Positions 1-7,856 of a DNA stretch of 37,698 nucleotides are shown here, in pieces. The position numbers and the translations under genes were made by a program. Position 1 is the stretch's first letter. Every line of letters begins with the position of its first letter. Source of the stretch: Alcanivoracaceae bacterium (GTDB lineage: Bacteria; Pseudomonadota; Gammaproteobacteria; Xanthomonadales; Marinicellaceae); NCBI GenBank assembly GCA_016763695.1, contig JAESTH010000196.1, positions 1 to 37,698 on the forward strand, written 5' to 3'. A model generated the notes under the pieces. That model ran no database searches. It was not told the origin of the DNA and was given only the letters and a program-made list of their open reading frames with translations.

Positions 1-1
1 A

Positions 2-307
2 ACCCACAGCTCTCTTGGCAATCTTGAAAAAGCATTGCAGTTTTATGAAGAACGCTCAAAGTTAGGCAAAGAACTCTATGAGTCCAACCCCAATAATGTT
101 TCCTATAAAAATGGCCTGGCTATTTCTTATGCAAAACTGGCAATATTTTATAATGCTCAAGATGACAAAAAATTAGCTATTGATTATATGAGGGAGGCAC
201 AAGTTCTGTTTAAACAACTACATAATAATTTTCCCACCTATGTTGAATTTGAAAAGTATTATAAAATGGCAGTTGATGACTTGGAAGATTTAATAAAAGG
301 ACAGTAA
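2..307 (+). CDS. TPR-repeat protein, C-terminal part only
   Basis: The reading frame is open from the first bases of the window, so the 5' end lies outside it. The visible part (about 100 residues) has tetratricopeptide-like helix pairs: SLGNLEKALQFYEER, then NGLAISYAKLAIFYNAQDD, then KLAIDYMREAQVLFKQL. The pattern 'NVSYKNGLAISYAKLA' is typical of tandem TPR proteins that carry many near-identical units, so the complete protein is probably much longer. TPRs bind proteins; no enzymatic domain is visible. The TTG at 35 is inside the repeat and is not a likely start. Its role is unknown and the following gene, deoB, is not obviously related. Confidence 0.75.
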   Translation, partial: THSSLGNLEKALQFYEERSKLGKELYESNPNNVSYKNGLAISYAKLAIFYNAQDDKKLAIDYMREAQVLFKQLHNNFPTYVEFEKYYKMAVDDLEDLIKGQ

Positions 308-517
308 AATGGTATTCTTAATGCATAAAGTAAAAAGCAGTTGAAAAATAAGCAATTCGTGAAAATGGCCTTGATTTCTGGCGAGCTTCAGCGATGGCCG
401 AAATCCCTCAGTTTGGATCAAATCATGAGCTTTGTTGAAAATTATTTAATGAATTAACACATGACTGACCACTATGACATAAAATATCTGATAGATCAAA
501 AACACAGAGATAAATAA
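308..517. other. intergenic stretch between TPR gene and deoB
   Basis: No convincing gene. One short ORF (365-457, 30 codons, MALISGELQRWPKSLSLDQI...) is open, and the overlapping frame also reads protein-like (NGLDFWRASAMAEIPQFG). This could be the worn remnant of a gene, but I recognise neither reading. A weak ribosome-binding sequence (AGAGATAA) precedes the deoB start at 518. Confidence 0.4.
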
Positions 518-1741
518 ATGAAAAGAGCGATTATTTTGGTGATGGATTCCCTAGGCATAGGTGCCAGTGCCGATGCCCATTTATATGGAGATGAAAAGGC
601 CAATACCCTGGGGCATATAGCACAGGCCTGTTTGGCAGGACTGGCGGATAACGAGCTGCGCTCAGGGGCATTGCATATCCCGAATCTGACCCGTTTGGGT
701 CTGGCACATGCATTGCAGGGCAGTTGCGGACAAGCCATGGCTGGTGTGGATGAAAGCATAGTGCCGCAGGGCACTTATGGTTATGCTGTGGAACAAAGTA
801 AAGACAAGGACACGCCCAGTGGGCATTGGGAAATGCCGGGTGTGCCCGTGCCATTTGCCTGGGGCACGTTTCCCAAAACCGAACCGTGTTTTCCTAAACC
901 AATGATTAATGATTTCCTTAGGCTCACAGGCTTAAAAGGCATCTTGGGAAATTGTCATGCCAGTGGTACCGAAATCATTAAACGTTTGGGTGCAGAGCAT
1001 ATTAAAACGGGCCTGCCTATTTGCTATACTTCGGCTGATTCGGTTTTTCAGATCGCAGTGCACGAAAAATATTTTGGTCTGGATGAACTCTATAGAATCT
1101 GTAAAATAGCCAAAGGTTTAACCGAAGAACTGAATATCACCCGGGTGATTGCTAGACCATTTGTCGGTGAAACGGCGGATGATTTTATCCGCACTGCCAA
1201 CCGTAAGGATTTAACTACACCTCCGATAGCAGCCACTTTATTAGACAAATTATCCGCACAAGGTGGTAAGGTGATTTCCATTGGTAAAATTGCCGATATC
1301 TTCTCCAATCGAGGGATTTCTCAATGCATTAAGGGTAAAAACAATATGGAATTGTTTGATGCCATGTTAGCTGCTTTAAAAACCGCCAAGCACAAGACTC
1401 TGGTATTTGCCAATTTCGTTGATTTTGACAGTCATTTTGGACACAGGCGTGATGTGGCTGGTTATGCCAATGCCATTGAAGAGTTTGATAAAAGATTACC
1501 AGAACTGGAGGCGCTGATGCAAGATGATGATATTGCCCTGATTACTGCTGATCATGGTTGTGATCCGACTTTTGCGGGTTCTGACCATACACGAGAACAT
1601 GTGCCTGTGGTGTTTTTTGGTGCGCAAGTGAAAAGCCAGGATATCGGTCAACGTGATTCATTTGCCGATATGGGACAGACCATTGCTGATTATTTGCAAA
1701 TACAGGCATTGAAACATGGTCAGAAAATTTTATTGAATTAA
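518..1741 (+). CDS. deoB: phosphopentomutase
   Basis: Interconverts ribose-5-phosphate and ribose-1-phosphate (and the deoxy forms) in nucleoside salvage, in the cytoplasm. The 407-residue product has the family's usual length. Alkaline-phosphatase-superfamily metal ligands are visible: Asp10 in VMDSLGIG, DFDSHFGHRRD, TADHGCDP, and the His of HTREHVPV. The phospho-acceptor threonine lies in DTPSGHWEMPG. The ATG at 518 agrees with the family N-terminus. It stands alone: no other deo gene is adjacent. A decayed second copy of its 3' part lies at 2911-3076. Confidence 0.97.
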   Translation: MKRAIILVMDSLGIGASADAHLYGDEKANTLGHIAQACLAGLADNELRSGALHIPNLTRLGLAHALQGSCGQAMAGVDESIVPQGTYGYAVEQSKDKDTPSGHWEMPGVPVPFAWGTFPKTEPCFPKPMINDFLRLTGLKGILGNCHASGTEIIKRLGAEHIKTGLPICYTSADSVFQIAVHEKYFGLDELYRICKIAKGLTEELNITRVIARPFVGETADDFIRTANRKDLTTPPIAATLLDKLSAQGGKVISIGKIADIFSNRGISQCIKGKNNMELFDAMLAALKTAKHKTLVFANFVDFDSHFGHRRDVAGYANAIEEFDKRLPELEALMQDDDIALITADHGCDPTFAGSDHTREHVPVVFFGAQVKSQDIGQRDSFADMGQTIADYLQIQALKHGQKILLN

Positions 1742-2008
1742 GTTTGTTGTTTATCCGCAGATAACGCAGATAAAAAAATGAATTAGACGCGCTTTATAAA
1801 TATGAAATGATGGGCATGTGAAAGCTCATCTATTCAGGATGTCTCAATATGAGCTAAGACAGCGACACCGAATAGTACAAAATATGTAGGGAGGTTTCGC
1901 TCACCCTAAAAGTTTATTACAAATTACTCGGTTAATTTTCTGCTAATACTATCTCAAATTAACAATAAGTAATGGGCGGGTTAATCTTACGATTGAATAA
2001 GGTTTTCT
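1742..2008. other. intergenic region with small repeats
   Basis: No gene seen. Just after deoB, GCAGATAA occurs twice in a row (1757-1773), inside a TTTATC...GATAAA inverted arrangement. Further on, a 19-bp sequence CTATTCAGGATGTCTCAAT (1830-1848) is bounded exactly by the 7-bp inverted repeats AGCTCAT (1823-1829) and ATGAGCT (1849-1855). The same 19 bp recurs at 28106-28124. Confidence 0.5.
1823..1855. repeat. 19-bp repeat, copy 1, flanked by 7-bp inverted repeats
   Basis: CTATTCAGGATGTCTCAAT at 1830-1848 is identical to 28106-28124. Only this copy has AGCTCAT/ATGAGCT on its two sides, giving a potential hairpin with the repeat in the loop. Function unknown; it may be a scar or end fragment of a mobile sequence. 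Confidence 0.55.
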
Positions 2009-2827
2009 TTATTTTCCTCCCGATATTGGTAGGGGTTGTGTTTGGGGTGGTGTGAAAAAAGCATCAATATTTCCATTAAATGAGAAAAATATACGGTGTA
2101 CAGTACTGCCATCATCGATAATTTGTGGATAATCAACGAAAGTATTCAATGGATATTCTTCATTAAAAAGATTGCGGCGAGCTGATAAGAAGTTGTTCCA
2201 GTCTGAATTATTAAATGAATTAAATGATCCTATGCAGGAAGCCTGACCACATTGGAATTCATTAATGTGAATTTGGGCATTTTCTAAACTTTCTAATGCG
2301 CCATAAAAGCTGTTTAAATAAGCATTATTTGTATCGAGAGTTTCAGGATTAGCTTGAGCATTTTTTTCTAGATCATCTAAAAATTGATAGAATGTAGAGT
2401 CATCAAACATACCAGAAATAGAAACAACAGACATATCTACGGCCCTACCATGGATAAAAAAAGTACTTTCCAAACCGATTAAGTTTTCCAATATTTCGGC
2501 ATTTATTTTTCTTTGTTGTGATTTTTCCTCCTCTTCAATTTTTGATATATTAGTATTATTACCCTGTAGTTTTCTATGCTCTTCTAAGGCTAAGGTTATT
2601 TTTTTTGATATTTCGCTTTCATCGTCGTTAAACACTTCATCTTGTGAAGGTATAATTTTTGTTTGTCTTTTTTGAGTCTTATTATTTGATGACAACTGCA
2701 CATTCTCTTTAGACTTTTTTTTAGAAGCCAAGTTTTGTGAAATACTCCGCTTATTGAAATATAGAATCACCAGAATGCTCGCCACTATCAGAGTGGCGAA
2801 TAATATTTTTTTGTTTGTTAATCTCAT
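2009..2827 (-). CDS. membrane-anchored protein of unknown function
   Basis: I do not recognise this 272-residue protein. Residues 8-24 (ILFATLIVASILVILYF) form one membrane segment or uncleaved signal anchor, followed by a Lys/Ser/Gln-rich polar stretch (about 27-110). The remaining 160 residues form a more ordered, presumably periplasmic domain. Two cysteines (FQCGQASCIGSF) could form a disulfide. The C-terminus is Pro-rich (FFTPPQTQPLPISGGK). It lies alone on the minus strand between deoB and the deoB fragment, in a setting that may be inserted DNA. There is no strong Shine-Dalgarno sequence before the start. Confidence 0.7.
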   Translation of the reverse strand: MRLTNKKILFATLIVASILVILYFNKRSISQNLASKKKSKENVQLSSNNKTQKRQTKIIPSQDEVFNDDESEISKKITLALEEHRKLQGNNTNISKIEEEEKSQQRKINAEILENLIGLESTFFIHGRAVDMSVVSISGMFDDSTFYQFLDDLEKNAQANPETLDTNNAYLNSFYGALESLENAQIHINEFQCGQASCIGSFNSFNNSDWNNFLSARRNLFNEEYPLNTFVDYPQIIDDGSTVHRIFFSFNGNIDAFFTPPQTQPLPISGGK

Positions 2828-2910
2828 TTTTTAATTTTAATAGGATTGAAGGTTTTTCGAGTGAATGACCATCTGCTACAAGACTAACAAATAAAATGAG
2901 TTATAGCAAG

Positions 2911-3076
2911 CAATACGCTTGATTTTGACAGTCACTTTGGGCATAGACCGATGTAGTATTAGGCGGCACTTGATGGGTTTGACAAAAGATTGCCAGAACT
3001 CGAAGCGCTGATGCAAGATGATGATATCGCCCTGATTACTGTTGATCATGGTTGTGATCCGACTTTTGCAGGTTCT
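2911..3076 (+). pseudogene. decayed duplicate of the 3' part of deoB
   Basis: Aligns with deoB bases 1411-1581. The last 80 or so bases differ at only about five positions (for example ITVDHGCDP for ITADHGCDP). The first half has small indels and an in-frame stop near the DFDSHFGH motif. It covers only the metal-binding core of the C-terminal part, lacks both ends, and cannot make a working enzyme. It sits about 1.5 kb downstream of the parent sequence, in the same orientation, with one minus-strand gene between. Confidence 0.9.
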
Positions 3077-3084
3077 AAATACCA

Positions 3085-3115
3085 AAAGGCTATCAATCAA
3101 TAATTGACAGCCTTT
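3085..3115 (-). terminator. terminator of the OPT-transporter operon
   Basis: Inverted repeat AAAGGCT-A-TCAAT / ATTGA-C-AGCCTTT with one mismatch and a 5-base loop (CAATA). Read on the minus strand, the stem ends in CCTTTTGGT, a short T run. It lies 16 bases after the stop of the gene at 3132 and fits a Rho-independent terminator. Confidence 0.65.
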
Positions 3116-3131
3116 ACAACAAATTGCTTAA

Positions 3132-3668
3132 TTAATTCTCTGCCAAGGCTTTCTCAAACTCCTGTTTGGCATGTTTAAACTGATATAGGGATTTCTCCAC
3201 ATAGAGTAATACTTCATCGACATAACCATCAGTGGATGCCGACCAGACCCGATTGATATAGCGTTCACCAGCGGCAAAGCTGGACTTGATGTCGGCAAAA
3301 TGTTGGATGCCAAACAGGTGTTTCATGCTATCACGTGCTTCGGCAAAGTTGAATAAATCATCACGAAACACTTTGTCAATTTCAAAACGCATATTATATG
3401 TGGGTATCTTGTCTTTACGACCATCCAGTTCTTGCAGGTTTTTGACAATATTATTCAATGAATCGATCAATATGGTTTTATTGGTTTGCAATAGACTGCC
3501 ATGTTTGGCTTCAGCACTGGCCATTTTTTTATACCAAATGGCACCGATAAAACCAACCAGCATGATGGGCACAAAATAAGTCCAGTTCATGTGGGTTTCA
3601 TCCAGAGAAGCTAAAAAAGATCCTGCCAAAGAAGCGATCACTACTAAAAGAAAAGCTAAATTTTTCAT
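3132..3668 (-). CDS. small membrane protein paired with OPT transporter
   Basis: This 178-residue protein has two hydrophobic N-terminal segments (about 4-20 and 31-46), the first possibly a signal peptide, and then an Ala/Glu/Lys-rich, mostly helical cytoplasmic or periplasmic domain of 130 residues. No catalytic motif was recognised. It follows the OPT transporter gene by 11 bases with a strong Shine-Dalgarno sequence (TAAGGAG), so the two are co-transcribed. An accessory role in transport is inferred from position only. Confidence 0.75.
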   Translation of the reverse strand: MKNLAFLLVVIASLAGSFLASLDETHMNWTYFVPIMLVGFIGAIWYKKMASAEAKHGSLLQTNKTILIDSLNNIVKNLQELDGRKDKIPTYNMRFEIDKVFRDDLFNFAEARDSMKHLFGIQHFADIKSSFAAGERYINRVWSASTDGYVDEVLLYVEKSLYQFKHAKQEFEKALAEN

Positions 3669-3679
3669 GTGTATTCTCC

Positions 3680-5437
3680 TTAAGACGCTGTCGCTATGAC
3701 ATAAACGGCGTTACCAACCCCGACCAGGGCTTCACCAACTATCAAGCCAGCCGCAATCGGTATTCCCTTATTATCTGACCAGGATTTGCCCATTTTCCTA
3801 TCGGTTACTTCTTTGATGATGGTGCCGATAGAATAAGTTAGCACAATATTAAAAGGCAGATAAAAACCCAGACCAACAGTAATACCCAGCCCTGCCTGTA
3901 ATAATGATAACAAACCACCCAATAATGCACCAGCTAGATATTTTTCGGTGGGTACATCACCACCAGTAATGCCCTCAACCATGGATGCCAGTGCCTGTCC
4001 CTGTGGAGCAGGAAACTCATCGCCACCCAAACCAAAGGCCTTATCCAGCATAAATATCAGGATAATAATAACAATCGGGCCTAACCAGGCACCAGCAAAT
4101 TGTCCGAGTTGTTGTTTCTTGGGTGTTGCGCCGACCAAATAACCCGTTTTTAAATCCAGCATAAGGTCAGTGGCCTGACTCATGGCTACACAGGTAGCTG
4201 CACCTACGGTAACGGCAGCGACAATGGCCGGGCCGGTACTCATGCCACCAAAGGCTTGAGTGACCATGATAAGCAAGGTCACGGCAATCAAGGTCATGCC
4301 TGATAAAGGCGACCAATTGGTTCGGCCTATGGCTTCGGATAAAATAATACCAGCCATCCAAATCCATAAGGTGCCTAATACGGCCATGGCGATACCGCGC
4401 AAGATGCCGACTTCTTCGGCAGAAGTCACAGCGATAACGCCCAATAAAATAGCGGCGCCAATGATGGCGAGATACAATAGTTTAATCGGCATTTCATCCT
4501 TGCTCATGACACTTTCGGCCTTGGCCGATGATTGCATGGATTTGATCGCTGATTTAATTAATGGCAAGGCAAACACCACGCCAATGATAGCGCCACCAAT
4601 CAACATACCAATACCTGTGGGTCTAAAGAGCATTAATCTTAACTGATTGGGATCTGAGATAGCTTCTCCAGCGGCATTAAGCGGAAACATACCTGTAGCA
4701 TCAAGTAACGGTGCCAATACCCAATAACAGACAAAACCCCCAATAATAAAGGCCAAACCGCCACGTCCGGCAATAAATGCCACACCAACAGTCATCAAGG
4801 ATAAGTACCAGGTGCCATTTAAATATTCGGGTAGTCCTAATTGATCAAATAAATGCCAATTTTCTACCCCTGTATAAAGGGTAATAAAATGAATCAATCC
4901 CGAGAACAGCATGGCTCCAATTAATAACATGGCTTTTTTGATACCAGCACCAGGTGATTTTAAGATAGAGGCAACTGCCACTCCACCAGGGTAGGTCAGG
5001 CGCTCATAGTCGATCATCTGTTTACGTAATGGGATGATGAAAGCGATACCTAAAAAAGCACCAGCGATGGCACCAAAAGTCAGTACGTAGGGATTGAAGT
5101 CATTACCATAACCCAGTATAAATATGGCCGGCACAGAAAACATCATACCTGATGATGCGCCATTGACCGCTGAGGCCACCGTTTGTGTGACGTTGTTTTC
5201 TACTATGGATCTTCTGCGCAGTATTCCACGCAATATACCAAAGCCTAAAATGGCTGCCAACTCTGATCCTTCAATCGAAAATCCCAGTTTTAATGAAGCA
5301 TAACCAATGGAAATAGCCAGTATCACCCCAAGAAAATAACCAACCAGTATAGCATGGTAGGTCAGCTCGGGATAGGCTCCAGTGGTAATGGGGCCCGTTG
5401 GCATGACATCAGGCACTGCCGAAGTGTGCTCAGACAT
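3680..5437 (-). CDS. OPT-family oligopeptide transporter
   Basis: A 585-residue, very hydrophobic inner-membrane protein with about 14-16 membrane segments. Family marks are the N-terminal stretch ending YASLKLGFSIEGSELAAILG, the NNVTQTVASAVNGASSG motif near residue 82, and LTYPGGVAVASILKS. Prokaryotic OPT proteins import small peptides, or metal-chelate complexes in some cases, probably by proton coupling; the substrate cannot be read from sequence. The start at 5437 has a good ribosome-binding site (TAGGAG). It is first in a two-gene operon with the protein at 3132-3668. A palindrome at 5470-5487 may be its operator. Confidence 0.93.
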   Translation of the reverse strand: MSEHTSAVPDVMPTGPITTGAYPELTYHAILVGYFLGVILAISIGYASLKLGFSIEGSELAAILGFGILRGILRRRSIVENNVTQTVASAVNGASSGMMFSVPAIFILGYGNDFNPYVLTFGAIAGAFLGIAFIIPLRKQMIDYERLTYPGGVAVASILKSPGAGIKKAMLLIGAMLFSGLIHFITLYTGVENWHLFDQLGLPEYLNGTWYLSLMTVGVAFIAGRGGLAFIIGGFVCYWVLAPLLDATGMFPLNAAGEAISDPNQLRLMLFRPTGIGMLIGGAIIGVVFALPLIKSAIKSMQSSAKAESVMSKDEMPIKLLYLAIIGAAILLGVIAVTSAEEVGILRGIAMAVLGTLWIWMAGIILSEAIGRTNWSPLSGMTLIAVTLLIMVTQAFGGMSTGPAIVAAVTVGAATCVAMSQATDLMLDLKTGYLVGATPKKQQLGQFAGAWLGPIVIIILIFMLDKAFGLGGDEFPAPQGQALASMVEGITGGDVPTEKYLAGALLGGLLSLLQAGLGITVGLGFYLPFNIVLTYSIGTIIKEVTDRKMGKSWSDNKGIPIAAGLIVGEALVGVGNAVYVIATAS

Positions 5438-5469
5438 AGATAGCTCCTAAATTTTAAAGCAAATAAGTA

Positions 5470-5487
5470 TACCTTAATCTTAAGGTA
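5470..5487. promoter_or_regulatory. palindrome upstream of OPT transporter
   Basis: Perfect inverted repeat TACCTTAA-TC-TTAAGGTA, ending 33 bases before the start codon of the OPT gene. Its size, symmetry and place suit a repressor operator. The binding protein is unknown. Confidence 0.5.
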
Positions 5488-5573
5488 AAAGCACCATGAA
5501 AATAATTTCACAACCTTCTCGGTTATTCTCTTTAAGAATGATGAGTAAATGAATTTCCAAAAATGGCTATACT

Positions 5574-6944
5574 TTAATTGTTACGGCGTAATTGGATACT
5601 TGCAATGAGTCCAGTTTCTTTGTTTGCTTGTAGGTAGAGGTGTGTATTGTGGCCTTCTGCAATTGCCTTTGCAATAGCCAATCCCAGACCGAAGCCACCT
5701 TTATTGCCTTCTCTGGCTTTTGAAAGACGTGTAAATGGTTCCATTACAAAATCAATTTTATCTTGTGGTATTCCTGGACCCCTGTCCTCAATGACTATGG
5801 CCACAAAGTGAGTGTCTGTAGATAAATTCACAACAGCACCACCTGCGTATTTAACAGCATTTTCTGTAAGGTTTCGTACGGCTCTTGCCAGTGCATCAGG
5901 TCTACACTGTTGCAGAATATTGTGTTCACCTATATAAGAGACTTGATGTCCCTGTTCTAAAAAATCCAAACATTCACTTTCAAGTAATGCGCTCAGATCA
6001 ACGACTCTCATTGCTTCTGTTCTATTTTCTCCTTTAAGAAACTCTAGTGCCGAAGCCGTTATTTTTTCCATTTTTTCTATGCTAGAAATCAGGCTTTCTC
6101 TGCATTGGCTATCATCAATGAGTTCGGCTTTAATTCGAAGTGCTGTTAAGGGAGTACGAATGTCATGACTAATAGAAGCTATGGTCTTAGTACGTTTGTC
6201 GATTTCAGCAGTGACTTGTTGTTGCATAGCATTGAATGACCTGATTATTCTTCTTATATCAGGTGGGCCTATTTCTTTGACTTTGGAAATTATTAAGCCT
6301 TGGGCAAATTTAGTTGTCGCATTATTTAGATTTTCTAGGGGTTTGTTAAGGTGGCTAATAAAGAAGATAGCAATCCCACCAATGAAAAAGAATGCTATTG
6401 CAGACCAGATAATCCAGGAAAGTATGTACTGTGTGTGCCATTCATGTGGGTGAATTTCAGAATTTAACCATTGACCAGAAGGAAGTTTAATACTTATTAC
6501 CAACCCCACAAATGGGAAGTGCATATCTGATTTTTTACATTTATTATAAGAGAAGTCACTTTGCGAGAGGCTGACGTGGTTAACAATAACATGCTCATTA
6601 TTCAGGTTTAATTGTTTACTAAGACTGTTTCCTAAATGAACTGTTTCACTTGAGGTTTTGTGAAGACCATTATAGGCTTCTTGTGTGAGTGTATGTCCTT
6701 TGTGACAGGTAGAAATCAGAGTTAAAACTTCGGCAATTTGGTTTGTTCCAAGTGTTTCAACAACAGGTAACAATGACCTGATTCTATCAAGGTTTTCGTT
6801 GCTTTCTGCTGTTTCAATAACGGTTTGCTGTTTCAAAATTTCCTGGATGCCAAATACGGTTAGCAACAATGTCAGAGATAAAGAAAGAACAACTATCATT
6901 TGTCCTGTCATTGTATTGGGAGTGAACCAAGAAAAAAGTTTCAT
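5574..6944 (-). CDS. sensor histidine kinase
   Basis: Membrane-bound kinase (456 residues from the ATG) that should phosphorylate the response regulator encoded just upstream. Order: membrane segment (about 15-33), a periplasmic sensor region of about 130 residues with several Cys/His, a second membrane segment (about 175-197), HAMP linker, H-box with phospho-acceptor His260 (SISHDIRTPLTALR), N-box (NLTENAVKYA), G boxes (EDRGPGIP, GGFGLGLAIAKAIAEGH). The frame is open upstream to a GTG at 6953, but the ATG at 6944 overlaps the regulator's stop as ATGA, the usual coupled arrangement, so I prefer it. The adjacent divergent RND genes are the likely targets. Confidence 0.92.
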   Translation of the reverse strand: MKLFSWFTPNTMTGQMIVVLSLSLTLLLTVFGIQEILKQQTVIETAESNENLDRIRSLLPVVETLGTNQIAEVLTLISTCHKGHTLTQEAYNGLHKTSSETVHLGNSLSKQLNLNNEHVIVNHVSLSQSDFSYNKCKKSDMHFPFVGLVISIKLPSGQWLNSEIHPHEWHTQYILSWIIWSAIAFFFIGGIAIFFISHLNKPLENLNNATTKFAQGLIISKVKEIGPPDIRRIIRSFNAMQQQVTAEIDKRTKTIASISHDIRTPLTALRIKAELIDDSQCRESLISSIEKMEKITASALEFLKGENRTEAMRVVDLSALLESECLDFLEQGHQVSYIGEHNILQQCRPDALARAVRNLTENAVKYAGGAVVNLSTDTHFVAIVIEDRGPGIPQDKIDFVMEPFTRLSKAREGNKGGFGLGLAIAKAIAEGHNTHLYLQANKETGLIASIQLRRNN

Positions 6945-7663
6945 GAAAGCCACTCTAGATCAGCACAAAATACATAGCCTCCACCCCATTTTGTCTGTAT
7001 TATTCTGGGGTTTTTGGGGTCTATCTCCAGCTTTTGTCTCAAGCGACTTATCTGGTTGTCAATACTGCGATCAAAAAGTTGAGCTTCCCTGCCTTTTGTC
7101 AGATCCAGTAATTGATCTCGATTGAGAGTTATACCAGCATACTCAATTAATGAAATCAGTAACATATGTTCACCTGAACTCAGTCGTATTGCAACATTGT
7201 CAGGATTTAGTATTTCTTTTTGCGATAAATCCATACGCCATGTTCCAAACTTTACCAATCCTTTTTTTTGATGCTTTATAGGGGGTAACATCTGGCTGCG
7301 GCGGATGACAGATTTAATCCGTGCCAATAACTCCCTTGGGTTGAAAGGTTTGGTCACATAATCATCGGCACCTAGTTCTAGACCCACAATTCTATCTGTA
7401 TCTTCACTCAGTGCAGTCAATAGAATAATAGGTATGTGGTATTTCTCCTGAATTCGTTTACAGATGCTAAAGCCATCTTCTCCTGGCATCATAATATCTA
7501 AGATAATTAACTCAATATTTGCCGTGGCTAATACTTTATCCATCTCTTTGCCATCATACGCTGTACTGGTGCGAAACCCATGTTTACTGATATAGATTGC
7601 GAGTGGTTCTCTTATGTCTTTTTCATCGTCTACTATAAGGATATGAGCTTGATTGTTTGCCAT
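6941..7663 (-). CDS. OmpR-family response regulator
   Basis: 240 residues: receiver domain with acidic pair Asp12/Asp13, phospho-acceptor Asp56 (ILDIMMPGEDG) and Lys105 (YVTKPF), then a winged-helix DNA-binding domain (RLSSGEHMLLISLIEYAG ... RSIDNQISRLRQKLE). It is first in a two-gene operon with the kinase (4-base ATGA overlap). It probably binds the tandem TGTATCAATC repeats 70 bases upstream and controls both itself and the RND genes transcribed the other way. Confidence 0.94.
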   Translation of the reverse strand: MANNQAHILIVDDEKDIREPLAIYISKHGFRTSTAYDGKEMDKVLATANIELIILDIMMPGEDGFSICKRIQEKYHIPIILLTALSEDTDRIVGLELGADDYVTKPFNPRELLARIKSVIRRSQMLPPIKHQKKGLVKFGTWRMDLSQKEILNPDNVAIRLSSGEHMLLISLIEYAGITLNRDQLLDLTKGREAQLFDRSIDNQISRLRQKLEIDPKNPRIIQTKWGGGYVFCADLEWLS

Positions 7664-7732
7664 TAGTCTTAAACTATCTTTTATGATTTTTCTTTAATAT
7701 ATAACATTTCTACAGCCTTGTGCTTATTAATT

Positions 7733-7778
7733 TGTATCAATCTGTATCAATCGAGTGTTATGAGATGTTTTGATACAA
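7733..7778. promoter_or_regulatory. tandem response-regulator binding site in divergent promoter
   Basis: TGTATCAATC occurs twice head to tail (7733-7742, 7743-7752), a 10-bp period that fits dimers of OmpR-type regulators side by side on one DNA face. An inverted half-site, TGATACAA, follows at 7771-7778. It lies between the response-regulator and RND adaptor genes. Binding by the regulator at 6941-7663 is inferred. Confidence 0.65.
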
Positions 7779-7818
7779 TTTTAGCTTCTTTGTGACATAA
7801 ATTTCTGCTATTGCCTCT

Positions 7819-7826
7819 GTTATAGT
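7819..7826 (+). promoter_or_regulatory. extended -10 element for the RND operon
   Basis: TGTTATAGT resembles an extended -10 box (TGnTATAAT). No good -35 box sits at the proper distance, as expected for an activator-dependent promoter below the tandem repeats at 7733-7752. Confidence 0.4.
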
Positions 7827-7856
7827 TTACCTATATTTTTTAATTAGTTGAATATA

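Noticed and set aside
1757-1780. Terminator after deoB
   Set aside because: The TTTATC/GATAAA pairing is AT-rich and overlaps a common GCAGATAA tandem; the stem is too weak to call.
7733-7752. Start of a CRISPR array
   Set aside because: Only two 10-bp units without spacers, in a promoter region; fits a regulator site.
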